Part shown: positions 23,815 through 35,133 of the stretch, piece by piece
Layout: each line of letters opens with the position of its first letter
Numbering within the stretch: position 1 is the stretch's first letter
Assembly: GCA_018350325.1 (NCBI GenBank)
Contig: JAEVLN010000010.1
Span: forward strand, 2,852,001-2,916,000
DNA: 64,000 nucleotides
Reading direction: 5' to 3'
Source: Globodera rostochiensis
Taxonomy: Eukaryota > Nematoda > Chromadorea > Rhabditida > Heteroderidae
Made by a program: the position numbers and the translations under genes
Notes under the pieces: generated by a model
The model's database searches: none
What the model was told of the DNA's origin: nothing
The model's input: the letters and a program-made list of their open reading frames with translations, nothing else

Positions 23815-25201
23815 TATGGATTTATTATGGAAAAATGGCGAAATATGGGTTTATTCTCAAAAAAGCCAAAATATCGATTTATAAGGACTAAAAAGTCGCT
23901 CTAATTCTAAAATTTTTTGAATGAATGCTATTTTTGGGTTTCTCTTTTGATGGTGCTATGACATTTCGACAATGGACACTTCGACAACAGACACTTCGAC
24001 AACGACACTTCGACAATAAAAAATGAAATGCCATAAAAAAATTTAAAATTTTTTTGAATTCTACAATACATAATATAATGCAATATAATTATGGTTAAAC
24101 ATTATTTTACGATTAATGAACTGATCAAACTTATAATATGTTTGTACAACATACTTAAATATTAATTTTAAAAAAAGATTGTGTTAAAATCCACATATAT
24201 TCAAAATAAAAAAAGTTCGCTCTTTCCATTCGATTTCTTCTCACATGTGCCTATTATTGACAGATGCAAATTAGGGTTCAAAAGTTGGCCAAGGGGCGAG
24301 CGAACAAGAAGATACGAAATGTTCAAATATGAAAATTATCCCTGTCTAGTTAATTGATAGAATACTCGTCATCAGAAGAAGGAGAATTACAGTCGCTTAA
24401 CAGCAACTCATCAGGTGACGAAATGGAAAACCGAGAATTACTTCAGTTCGTCGAAGTGAGATCAAGACGAGGAGCATCGTACTCTCCCGAGATGGCTATG
24501 AATATGCGTTTGAGAAGGATTCTGCAATGATTGAGAATGTTGAGTATTGGCGCTGCCCTAGAGTAAGCAACAAAAAATTTATCGGAATTTTCACTACATT
24601 GTAGAGACCACCGTATTGTCCAAGCCGCATTTACTTGCATTCCGCTTGGCATAAGGGAGAGGGAGTTCTGGGATGGATTATGAGAAGGAAACGGTTATTC
24701 TTTCACCAATTCTCTCCCATTATATTATTTTAGTTACGTAATGCTATTGAGCTTTTGAAAAGGCTTGCTTGTGCTCCTAATCCGGTCCTCAAAGCGAACT
24801 TTTTTTATTTTGAATATATGTGGATTTTAACACAATCTTTTTTTAAAATTAATATTTAAGAATGTTGTACAAACATATTATAAGTTTGATCAGTTCATTG
24901 ATCGTAAAATAATGTTTAACCATAATTATATTGCATTATATTATGTATTGTAGAATTCAAAAAAATTATAAATTTTTTTTATGGCATTTCATTTTTTATT
25001 GTCGAAGTGTCGTTGTCGAAGTGTCTGTTGTCGAAGGGTCCATTGTCGAAATGTCATAGCACCATCAAAAGAGAAGCCCAAAAATAGCATTCATTTCAAA
25101 AAATTTTAGAATTAGAGCGACTTTTTAGTCCTTATAAATCGATATTTTGGCTTTTTTGAGAATAAACCCATATTTCGCCATTTTTCCATAATAAATCCAT
25201 A
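23815..25201. mobile_element. MULE-like DNA transposon relic with 407-bp terminal inverted repeats
   Basis: Bases 23815-24221 are the near-perfect reverse complement of 24795-25201. The ends are TATGGATTTATTATGG. Each arm contains a four-fold repeat of the type ACACTTCGACAACAG (about 23960-24020 and 25005-25055). The 573-bp interior holds a FLYWCH-type zinc-finger relic, a domain common in Mutator-like transposases. Long inverted repeats also fit Mutator-like elements. No 9-bp target duplication is visible; only TA flanks both ends. It abuts the truncated pol frame exactly, so its insertion or a later deletion removed the retroelement's 5' half. Confidence 0.75.
24488..24604 (+). pseudogene. 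FLYWCH zinc-finger relic
   Basis: The plus-strand frame reads RDGYEYAFEKDSAMIEN, then VEYWRCPRVSNKKF, ending in TAG at 24602-24604. The pattern (DGY.Y.F.., then YWRC about 15 residues later) is that of a FLYWCH finger. The second Cys and the His are not in this frame. HRIVQAAFTC appears just downstream in the same frame, so the domain decayed by point mutation and small indels. No transposase core remains. Confidence 0.55.
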
Positions 25202-25445
25202 TTTTAGGCATTTTTCTTGAGAAAAATGCAATTTTAGTCACTTTTTTCGAAAATTACATGATTTGATTTGGCGGCATAAATAAATACCAATTTAAATCTA
25301 AAATTGCGTGATTTTAGCATTGCTTTATCGGAACGCTAAAAATTTTCTAAAAATGTCGGACAACGCAAGTGAAGTAGAGCAGCAACAACAAATGAAGGAA
25401 ATGTGAGTTTATTTCCTAATTTGTCCCATCGAGGTCAGTCCCGAA
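25202..25445 (+). other. Single-copy spacer with a possible first exon
   Basis: These 244 bp lie between the MULE-like element and the right inverted arm. At 25353-25402 an ATG opens MSDNASEVEQQQQMKE and runs into GTGAGTTT, a good splice donor. No downstream exon could be found, because the next DNA is the inverted arm. It may be a stranded gene start or chance. Confidence 0.2.
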
Positions 25446-28400
25446 CATCCCCTCCCCACTAGAGCCCGGTAAAATAAAAATTGAGTGGGCTGGAACGTGA
25501 TTTTAAAGTGTTGCGGGACGGGAATCCCACACGGGTTTCTCGCGTTTATCCCGCACCCACAAAAGTCCCCCAATTTTTGCGGGAACAGGGAAAAATTAAA
25601 ATTAAGTTTTTCTATTTTTTTTTTTGGTACGCATCTTTAAGGGCGGAGCCAGATCTTGCGTTTCGGGGGGGGGGGGGCACGATCAAAAGTCAATTCTTAT
25701 AGAATTTTTAACATTTTTGTTTAGAAAATTGCTTAATTAACTTCCAATTCCATTTTTATTTGTGCCGACGTTTGGCTTGGAGTCTTCGCTTTTCTTGACC
25801 CTTTTGAGCTCGGACTAAAAATGGCACTGATCAGTGATCGATTGGACCGTTTGGTGGACGTCCATTTCAAGTCGAGGAAATGGTCGTTTGGTTGGCTAAA
25901 AATTATTCGCGCAACTGACGTTAATGGCGCACAAATTTACACAAACGCTCTTGTGAATGGCAGCCAATTGCTCAAAAACCGTTTCCAGGCAAAGTGATCG
26001 GCTTCGAAATGATTTCGATAAGGTCATTTTCTTTTTAAAAATTACTGATTCTAAATTTTCAGTTTCATCGACCAAACCGTCATCGAATTTCTTCAGCGCA
26101 TTTGCCGCCTTTTCAACTCCCCCGGGAAAACTATTGAAATTTATACTCCCGACGACCAAAGCCGCAGCTGGGAAATTATTTGCCAACAGATTTGGCCTTT
26201 GATCAATGACAACATTTACAACTTTTGTTTGATCTCCGATCATGCCCGTTTGCAACAACTCTCTTCGGTGATTCTTTGCAATTGCGCAAAGCTCGAATTG
26301 ATCGGTGCCTATGGACGCCTATTGAATTGCCGGCCGAAAACAACGCCGGTGCTTCTGCGATGGGCAAATGGTTGATCACTCCCCGCGGGGATGGTTTGCC
26401 GAAGATTCTACTGTATAATTATATTTGGATGAAATGGACGGAATCAAAGGGGTAATTCTTAGAATCATTTGTGAGTAATTATTCCCTTCGATTTAGGCAT
26501 TCGTCAATGCTTATGAGCCGGCCAATTTCATCATTCGTACGAATTTGGGTGCCACTGAACCATTTGAGCTGAAGAACAATTTGATGGGGGAGCGATTGAC
26601 GTTGCGACAAATTGACGAAGACTTTTGGCTGTTGGTGCGTTGCACAATTCGGCGATTCTCAAAATTTTTCCCTCCCCTCGTTAAAATTTTTATTATTTTC
26701 AGGATGCTTAACGCAAAGGCAGGCCCAAGTGCAACCAAGAAGTGAATTACGGACTGAGATGGAGGTTCAGAAATCAATTAAATAAGACAAAATTGTAAAA
26801 TAAAGTTTAAACTCTATATATATTTTTGAACCCCTAAGCTCAGGGTGGCATAGGCCCAAGCCGGTATTTGCATCTTATTTGAGTACCAATCTTTTTATAA
26901 TCATTTTTGATTTGCAGAGGAAGGATGGTGGTATTTCTTACTTTTTGACAAAAAATTTCATCTATTTTTACAATATTCAATCTGATTAAAACAAAGGTTT
27001 AGTGGTTTTCTCTTCGATTTGTCAAATGTTGTGTGTGGGTTCGAACTCGCTTGAGTGTAGTTACTTATTTATCGGTTTGCCTCGATTCACAAAAACTCTT
27101 CCCCCATTAATAAAATTTTTTTAATAAATTTTTAAAATATTTTAAATTACAATTAGCGCAATAAAAGATTTTTAAAAAAATTCATCACATCTTCCTGAAT
27201 TTTGCTTCAATTTCTAAATAAATATAGCCAATTTTTGTAAAAATTCTCCTAGTTTTGCCTGTCGGCAGAGCCAGATCCTTCCCACTCCTAAAAGCTTCAA
27301 AAAGTGCCATATTTTACATTCTTGGTTTCAAATCTCTTAACAAATTGAGTCACTAGTTCAAAATTTACTCGGCGGCGCCTATCGGTAATCCGGATACGGA
27401 TTTAAAAATTTCTATACATGGCCATGCCTGTTTTGAAGTAATAAAAGCCGCTAATTTAGGCCTAAGCCTAACAAACCCCTGATTTGTAAGCTCAGGGTGG
27501 CTTAGGCCTTTAACTTTGCTTTAAAACCTTCCATGTTGCAACGGTTCCTTGGGTGTGGACTTGGGGTCTGTCTTAGAATCAAAACGACAAAACACAGTTG
27601 CGGTCCTCGGTTAACTGGAACCGAAATCCCGTTTTTGGTTTGAAACCGCCAACCTTAGACAGAAGTAGTTGTGATCCGATACACAGTGAATTGTCAAAAA
27701 CAGCTCTTTTCTGGTTTCTGGTATTTTTATTTGTAAACTCCCAAACCCCTCCCCCCGCGCACCTTTGCGGGGGGTCCAAGCAAAGAGCTTGCTGGTCTCG
27801 AAGGTCGGAAGCTGGGTTGGCGGCAAATTGAGCGCCGGCCAGCTAGCTGAGCGCAAGCCGTTTGAGCGCCGGCCAGCTGAGTCCCTGAGCCCAAGCCTAT
27901 TGGCAGGGCTGCTGCGCGACTTTTTTAAATTTTTTGAAATTTCGAAATCTTAAGACGTTTGAGCATCTTGCGCACTGCGCGACTTTATGCAAATTTCTAC
28001 TGCGCGACTTATTTAATATTTATATTTTATTTATTTATTATTTTAATTTTTTTTCACTGCGCGAGGTACTCGCGCACCTTGCGCGACTTTTTTGCGAAAT
28101 TTAAATCTTAAATTTCACTTGCGCAGCCGCGCGACTTTTTTTGACTTTGCCGAAAATATTTTTAATCCGAAAAATTCATCCGCTGCTGCGAGGATCCGAA
28201 CCCCCCGCTACCACTGCGAGAAGGAGACGAGAGCACTAACCACTTGGCCAATGGTGTATTGGGAGCAATGGCCGCTATTGCCCCTATATGGTGGAGAATG
28301 ACGTCAGCCAAAGGGAATAAACAAATTGTCTTCACTGCAGTAGTGAGTGAGGGGCTCTGCAGGCAGCTGCCAAGTTCAAAGCCCTGCGCGAGCAAATATT

Positions 28401-28499
28401 ATTATTTTAAATAAAATATTTAAATTAACTTAATAAAATCATAAAATTCAAAATTATTTACAAAATATAAAAAAATATTTATAAAATCCAAAATTTTTT
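25446..28499 (-). repeat. Right arm of giant inverted repeat (3.05 kb)
   Basis: This is the reverse complement of 15700-18903. Compared with the array units it keeps about 75 bp near 26408-26480 that the units lack. It lacks about 117 bp near 26660 (unit 2740-2860 region) and about 108 bp near 27812 (unit about 1580-1690). Scattered substitutions are also present. It contains neither leader nor LTR. Confidence 0.9.
25821..26745 (+). pseudogene. Broken cyst-nematode family gene, diverged inverted copy
   Basis: Same gene as 2755-3731, read on the plus strand. Exon 1 runs from the ATG at 25821 and has the same frameshift as the array copies. Exon 2 reads FIDQTVIEFLQRICRLF, SWEIICQQIWPLINDNI and ITPRGDGLPKIL. 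Unlike the array copies it retains the end of that exon (a segment reading near MDGIKG), a GT donor at about 26451 and the full short intron to AG before [14 protein letters not shown]. It has lost the exon stretch after LLVRC by a deletion of about 117 bp. The shared frameshift shows that both lineages descend from one dead copy. Confidence 0.6.
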
Positions 28500-28588
28500 A
28501 ATAAATCGTTACGAAAAAAAAATCGTAAAGTAAAAATAAAAAATTCAAATTTAAAAAAAATTACTTTTGATTGAAATTTGAGCCCTTA

Positions 28589-29391
28589 CTAGGGAAGGTA
28601 TTCAGGTGACCGTGGGACTTCGGGATGATTTTGGTATCAAAAAATAGCTAATTTTCAGGAAAAAATTTTAAGACATTTTTTAGCTGCTAAATAAGCCCCG
28701 GAGGGGAGATATGAAGCTTTAAAGTTTATGAGCTGTCACAACATTTTGATTTGATGTAAAGCATTCATCGGCTTCGGCGACGCAGTGCCTCTTCGCTCCG
28801 TTCATTTTTTGCCCTGCAGGGGTTCAAACCCTGTTGGAACAGATCTATTTTTTATGATTTAAAAACAACTTCTTTTTTTTTGCTTCAGAAGCTTCGAATT
28901 TTTTTTGTTAACATTGTTTGACACTTCTACACAAAAAAGCGTTTTTCATCGGTTGAAATTTTAAGAAAAAAAAATTTTTTTAGAAACCAAAAGGGTCCCC
29001 CCTATGGTTTTACGACCCCACTTGAGAAAATTTTCAACTTCTTCCTATTCGTGAAAATCGTCAACCCCTAGTCTAAAGAAGTGTCAAACACGAAGCTCTA
29101 AAGCAAAAAAAAAGTTTTTAAATCATAAAAAATAGATCTGTTCCAACAGGGTTTGAACCCCTGCAGGGCAAAAAGTGAACGGAGCGAAGAGGCACTGCGT
29201 CATCGAAGCCGATGAATGCTCTACATCAAATCAAAATGTTGTGACAGCTCATAAACTTTAAAGCCTCATATCTCCCCTCCGGGGCTTATTTAGCAGCTAA
29301 AAAATGTCTTAAAATTTTTTCCTGAAAATTAGCTATTTTTTGATACCAAAATCATCCCGAAGTCCCACGGTCACCTGAATACCTTCCCTAG
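28589..29391. mobile_element. Fold-back transposon, about 290-bp inverted arms, TTA target duplication
   Basis: Left end CTAGGGAAGGTATTCAGG at 28589; the right end is its complement, finishing at 29391. TTA flanks both sides (28586-28588, 29392-29394), as in PIF/Harbinger-type elements (TWA). Each arm carries a box-B-like GGGTTCAAACCC or GGGTTTGAACCCC (about 28827 and 29150). The centre (about 28870-29110) is partly palindromic, AT-rich and has no coding capacity. Confidence 0.8.
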
Positions 29392-29394
29392 TTA

Positions 29395-30733
29395 GGATAT
29401 TCGCTTTGTTTATTTTTTATCCAATATTTTTTCAATAAACTTCAATTGGGGCGAAAAAAGGTAAAGTAAAATTAAAAAAAGCTTGTGAGAAAATATTAAT
29501 TATATTATAATCAAAGCAGTTCAAAATTTTAAAGGGTGTTGATTTAAAAATTAAAAGTTTAAAATATAAAACAAAATTAAATTAAAAATATTATATTCAA
29601 AAAAAGATAAAAGAGAATAAAAATAAATCAACCGGCGTCTACCAAATATTAAACTTGGCCGTTGCGGTGCAGAATTTTGAAAAAAATCCAACTTTAATAT
29701 ACAACAGGCAGTGGGCTAAAGATACCCATATAAAGCAAACGTACAGGAAATCTGTACCAATCAACGGCCCCTTAGGCATATCGCAACCAAGCAGCAATCT
29801 TTCGAGTGGCAGGCACAACCGCGTTCAATCAATAAGCTTTAGGGCAACAGCAGCAAGCAGACTTACAGTTAATCAATTGAGCGGCAACGCAAACCCCAAA
29901 AGCTACCTGAACCTGGCAGCTAAAATTAGCCCGTAGGGCAAAGTCACTAACGGGCTAAACACCCTGGCCGTTTTGAGCAGGGGACAAATTTAGCCGGTAA
30001 GTGACTGGCCTGTGAAAGCAGATTTCGCGGCCTGTATACGCGTTCAATCTGCAGGGCAAATAGGATCAAACTGATTTCGGTTTAGATCTGGCAATCAACA
30101 AATAGCACCGCAAATTTGACTTAAGAAGTTTAAATTCAACTAATATCCTGCCAGCAAACGCTTCAAACTGATTTTGGTTTAGATCTGGCAATCAACAAAA
30201 CTACGAGAGGACAACGGGGTCTAATTCGCTAGCACCTCAAATTTGACATAAGAAGTTTAAATTCAACTAATATTGAACGCCGCCAAAACAGCGGTTATTC
30301 AATATTAATTAAGTACTAAACGGCAAAAAGCAACAAATGTCTAATCGCCAAAAGTTTAGGAGGCACAACCGTGCCGGATTTGAATCCCGCGGCGGCGACA
30401 CTTTTGTTCACTTTGGTCCAAATATTATTGACCTTGCTTCAAGAGTGATTTTATCGTAAAAAAATATATGTTTCAACTGATTATTACATTTATTTATATT
30501 TAAAATGTTGGATTTTAATTAAAATCCATAAAATTTATTTGTTCTATTTTGTTCCTCAGTTCGTTCCCGTTCAATAAATTCCCAATTTTTCCACCCCAAT
30601 TTTTGTTTTTCGGCGCCTCCGGGCGGATGTGCACCAATTTGTGTATATTCTTCCGGTTAACGCACTCCCCTAAATGCCACTTGGGGACCACGCGAAAATT
30701 TGCCCGTACCACGGCACACAATTGAGATCACAG
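29395..30733. other. Intergenic DNA with one imperfect direct repeat
   Basis: AT-rich. A segment of about 80 bp at 30066-30146 is repeated at 30162-30273 with a 30-bp insertion. Shared blocks include GGTTTAGATCTGGCAATC and AAGTTTAAATTCAACTAATA. A box-B-like GGATTTGAATCCC occurs near 30377. A 68-codon minus frame at 30515-30721 matches nothing I know. Confidence 0.4.
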
Positions 30734-30854
30734 GTTAAAAATTTTTAACGAACTTGCTTTTTCGTCCCATACGGTAGGGAATGCTTTCCAAAATTTGCTC
30801 CATCATCGCAAGATGCTCACGGTTGCAATGCGTTTGGAACAGCGCCATCGGACC

Positions 30855-30972
30855 GATTCTGGCTTAGTATGGATTCTGATTATGGCTTAGTCTAGATTTC
30901 GACCCGACCAGGTCTTGGGGACCGATTTTGGCTTAGTCCGGATTTGGAACGATTTTGGCTTAGTCTAGATTG
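30855..30972 (-). repeat. Degenerate minisatellite inside the kinase relic
   Basis: On the plus strand GATTTTGGCTTAGTCTAGATT and its variants (GGCTTAGT core, ACCGATT before it) recur about five times in 118 bases. They occupy the place where the kinase activation segment should be. Confidence 0.6.
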
Positions 30973-32122
30973 TTGACTGGTGCTCGTCGTAAAATCCCTC
31001 AACAAATGTTATTTAAAACCATTTTTACAATTTTTTTTTTATTCCCTTCAGACCTTTACAACGCGTAACTGCTTTTTTCGTTTGATTTCGTCCCCATTGT
31101 GCGCCACTTCGTTCTCACTGCTAACAAATAAAATGTTCTCAGGCTTCAAATCCGTGTGGGTCAGTTTGTTATCGTTCAGGAACTTGACCGCATGAGTGAG
31201 CTAAACGAACACATTAGAAAACGCCATTTCGAAATATTTAGTTAATTTTAGAAACACATAAATTCAATTAAAATTCGTTGTTCAATCCAAAAATCATTTC
31301 ATCGCACCGATTTGGATCTTAACTTACCTGGTAGGCGATATATCGCGCCTGGTCCATCGGGTATGGCTGGTAATTGTTCATCTTCTTTAAAGTAAAAGAA
31401 TATTTTCAGACAATTTTTAGAATAAATATTTTTCAAAACTGCTGATCAGAAGGGCCCCCCTATAGTTTTAGGCCAACTTTGAGGAGCTGTCCAAACCCTC
31501 AGGTCGTAGTATTCTAGACTTTTACCTAACTAAAAAACATACTAGTACAAAGAAAAAAAACTGACCATAAAGTCGAATACGCTCAATCCGAGAAGTTCAA
31601 ACACCAAACACATGTGGCCGCTGAATTATAGACAAATTAAGCCCGTTGTCCCCTCCCACCCCCTACTCCAAAACGCACTAATAGTCGAAACTGTCCAGCA
31701 GTTGAATGACCAGGTTGCGTCCATCTGGGTCCTTGTCCTTCAACTTCTTCAGAACATTTATCTCAAGTCGAGCGGCCTCTCTGTATTTAGACAATTTTTA
31801 ATGATCTTCAACGCCCGTTGCGGCCCTTCCGGATTGCTCAGGTCTTTAACCTGGACCACCTTGCCAAATGTGCCCTCACCCAGAGTTTTCACAATCTCAA
31901 CTGGAAAAGGAAGTGAAGAAATGATGAAAATTATCAATTAACGCCCAGTATTATTTTTTGATACGCAGAGCATTATTCGTGATGGAGTTTGCTGGTCTCA
32001 AGTGCCGGTTTAGTGGCTTGGGGATTAAGTTTAACTCTAAGAGAAACCCCGAGGATACGGTCCAAATTCAAAAGATGTTTTTTGTATAATAAAAAACTCA
32101 AAAAAAATTTTTCCAGTTAGAC

Positions 32123-32464
32123 CAGGGATGTTATCGGCAAAACCCAAAAACGTGGAAATTTTTTAAGCCCATAATTTTTGCGAATTCTGCTTCTTTTGGG
32201 GGCGCGGGTGGGTCGGCGGTGCCGACGATGGCGCCCCCGAGAAAATTTTGAATTCTTGACTCAATTCAAGATTTATTAAGAAATTAGTACAAAATTGGCG
32301 AAATGTTTACAATTTTTAAAATACCTTTGGGATTAAATGGAAAAAAATTGAATTCGAGCCTAACCGTGGAAAAAACGTGCCAGCTTTAAAAAACGTGGAA
32401 AACCCGTGGCAAAGAACCCCAAAACGTGGTAAATCCCACATTTCCGGGGCAAAATAACATCCTG
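32123..32464. mobile_element. hAT-like non-autonomous element, 342 bp, perfect 8-bp target duplication
   Basis: The ends are CAGGGATGTTAT and its near-complement ATAACATCCTG. AGTTAGAC flanks both sides (32115-32122, 32465-32472). Subterminal AACGTGGAAA and AACCCGTGG words repeat near the right end. A degenerate copy of the GC-rich hairpin is at 32211-32243. It lies in an intron of the kinase relic. Confidence 0.85.
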
Positions 32465-32764
32465 AGTTAGACATTATAGAGGCAAATGCTACCCAAATGA
32501 ACAAATACTTGCCCAACTTACATTTATCGTCAATTCTATCCCTAGTCGCATAAATCAAGTGTCCATCTTTGTCATTTTGTATCGGCGGCCTATGTGCTGG
32601 CAACGTACTCGCAATAGCGCCTTCGCCCTTAATCGCTAAGTAGGGATGTTGGTTGCGATGATGTCGTTGCTCGCTATTGGCTTCTAACTGAAAATAAAAA
32701 AGTAGCAATTTTGCGATTTTAGAACTTTTTAAACGGATGCAAACAAACCCGCCCAAGTACAAGT

Positions 32765-34646
32765 ATATTTATTTATCGGTCTGTCTTTATTTACATACTC
32801 TTCCCCTATTAATAAAATATTTTTAATAAATTTTCAAATATTTTTTAATTAAAATGCGTCCAAAATAGAATTTTGAAAAAAACTTACAACATTTTTTTCT
32901 GAATTTCAATTTTCTTAACAAGTTTCCCGGAACCGCCGACCACCTCCCCCCCCCCCTCTCCCCAGAAATAAAAAAATTTACCAAAAGCACTTAATACCGG
33001 TACCCGCAGACAAGATAAAAATAACAATTATGTATTTTCACAGCGGAATCCGCGAATTGGATACGGATATGAATTTTGAAAAAATGAGACGGATACAAAC
33101 GGACACGGATACCGAAGGCATGGATAAATCCGAACACGGATTTAAAAATTTGTATCTATGCCCACCCCTGCTAAGAGAAAAAGAGCAAGCCGGAACAGCA
33201 GAAACTGTTGCTGCTCCTGGCAGATTGTCAAGGATATGCTCCGACAGCACCTCTTTTTTGCTTTGGTTTGCTGCTTGAGTAAAAACGGCCAAAACGTTGC
33301 CGGCGCATACTCAAAAACTTCCTTTTTTGTAAGTCGAAAGTACCTTCGGAATGCTGTCAAATGAATGATGGCAAATTGCATTTCTCAACTCTTCTTTTAT
33401 TTGCGACAATTTCACAACACGTTGTCTACGTTCAGGAATCTTTCGAGCACAAAATAGATTGAGAGTGGTAAAATAATGGTTAAATGAAACAATTGTTTGT
33501 CAAAAGTACCAAAAATCTTGATTTTTTGAAAAAACACTAATTTTTTAAAAGTCGCGAAAAAATGTTCTCTAGTGGTATCGGAGGCGTAGAATCCGAATTT
33601 GGCCTCTATTTTAACAAATCTATCCCGGACCCGATTCGAACCTTTTTCGAAAATCTTAAAAATTTTCAAAAAAATCAATTTTTGCCTCAAAATCATTCAA
33701 AAAGCACAAAAAAACAACAAAAAAGTTTGAATCGGATTCTACGCCCCAAAATAACTCTAGAAACACCTTTTTCTCCACTTTAAAGTTGTGTTTTCCTATA
33801 AAATCATAGATTCCCAATAACCTCCGAATACTTCTCAAATTGCATAAAACCTATAAATTCCGCTCATAAATGCTTTTTGTTACTAAAAAGCGAATCGTCC
33901 CATAAAAAAGTGAATGTGTCGATCGCATCAACCATTTATCCAAGGATTTATCTTTTCATGCTTGGTTGACTCCAATCGAAGCGATGGGATTTCCCGAAAA
34001 AGAATTGGGAAGGGGATAGAAGTAAATTTGTTATGAATTAAGAAGAATAATTTTCAACAATAATTTTAATTAAATGCAAATTTGTAGATTTTTTGTTAAA
34101 ATTTTGAAGAAATACTAAGGTGGCAATGTTTAGATAAACCAAATATTCATCAAAAACGGTTCAGCTTTGATAAATTCAAAATTTATAAGAGGATCGGACG
34201 GGATAAAATTCTCATGTAAATTTAAACTATTGCCCCATGCCCGGGTTTCTGAAACAAAAGGAATCCGGTCGGTTTGCCCTAATTAGTGTTGGACCATCGC
34301 ACCGGTCGTCTTTTTGTAACAAAGAAATGAATTTAAAGCATTAAACCAACATTGTGCTGTTCCCCATGTGCCTTTTTTTCGAACGCCGAGAAAGTAGTTT
34401 GGAGATTATTATGCTGATTTTCAACCTCTTTCTTCGCTAGAGATCGTTTTCGCGCGCACTTCATCCGTTGTGTCTATATTAAATTAAAAACTGGACTAAA
34501 AAATAAATAAGGGATGGTGTAAAAATTATGGAATCAAAATATGTAGTTGTGCATATATTATATTTGAGAAGGATTTTTCGTTATGGACGGACGTTTTGCA
34601 GAGTGGCTACTTTGCCGCAAATAAAATAATTTTTGTTAAAACAGAG
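32765..34646. other. Non-coding DNA with dispersed-repeat fragments
   Basis: 32765-32880 matches the family seen at about 2340-2440 and 57565-57670 (TTATTTATCGG, CTCTTCCCC, ATTAATAAAAT). A pyrimidine run of C is at about 32946. 33030-33170 has GGATACGGATA-type words and ends CCCACCCCTG, like an hAT-type right end whose left end I did not find. An imperfect inverted repeat pairs 33583-33610 with about 33725-33745 (GGCGTAGAATCC). No gene seen. Confidence 0.4.
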
Positions 34647-34654
34647 TTCTAATA

Positions 34655-35125
34655 GGGTGCTAGGTCGTTTCGTAAATTCCGCCACTATGGGCGTTTCGTA
34701 AATCCGCCAGGGCGTTTCGTAAATCCGCCACATATATTTTATGAAATAGTTTTAGACATTATAACTTTATACACCCCACACTAAATCAGTTAAACCTTAT
34801 ATCAATGGAAAGCTCTAAATGAGTAGAAACTATTTGTAAAACTAAACTAAGCAGTAAATCAAAGTTTTAAAAAGTTATTATCCGAAAACCACGAAAAAGT
34901 TCGATGTTTGCCCAGTTTACATTATAACTTTTTTAAAACTTATCAAACTGCATCAACGTTGCTGTATTGCTTTCTCTACTCATTTAGAGCTTTATATTGG
35001 TATAAGGCTTACGTGATTTATTGGGATGTGAATAAAGTTATAATGTCTAAAACTATTTCATAAAACGTATGTGGCGGATTTAGGAAACGCCCATAGTGGC
35101 GGAATTTACGAAACGACCCAGCACG
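34655..35125. mobile_element. hAT-like MITE, 471 bp, near-perfect 8-bp target duplication
   Basis: The two halves are reverse complements (GGTCGTTTCGTAAATTCCGC near 34665 and its complement near 35090-35119). The flanks are TTCTAATA (34647-34654) and TTCTGATA (35126-35133), 7 of 8 identical. The subterminal motif GGGCGTTTCGTAAATCCGCC occurs twice in the left arm. No coding capacity. Confidence 0.75.
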
Positions 35126-35133
35126 TTCTGATA

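Larger units (their letters stand above)
30734..32687 (-). pseudogene. LAMMER/CLK-type dual-specificity protein kinase, decayed
   Basis: Exons on the minus strand: 32522-32687 (ends DKDGHLIYATRDRIDD), 31679-31900, 31566-31620, 31328-31384, 31054-31200, then debris to 30734. The glycine loop is LGEGTFGKVVQVKD, followed by ALKIIK. HMCLVFELLGLSVFDFM is the hinge region. NKLTHTDLKPENILF is the catalytic loop in the THTDLKPEN form typical of LAMMER kinases. The signature [17 protein letters not shown] (family EHLAMMERILGxIPxRM) is near 30755-30815. Lesions: a frameshift after ALKIIKN in exon 31679-31900, loss of the DFG segment, and replacement of the APE region by a GGCTTAGTC-type minisatellite (30855-30970) with only DEHQSTI left. 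The C-terminal end stops early at TAA. N-terminal exons were not found. An hAT-like element sits in its first visible intron. Confidence 0.85.
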
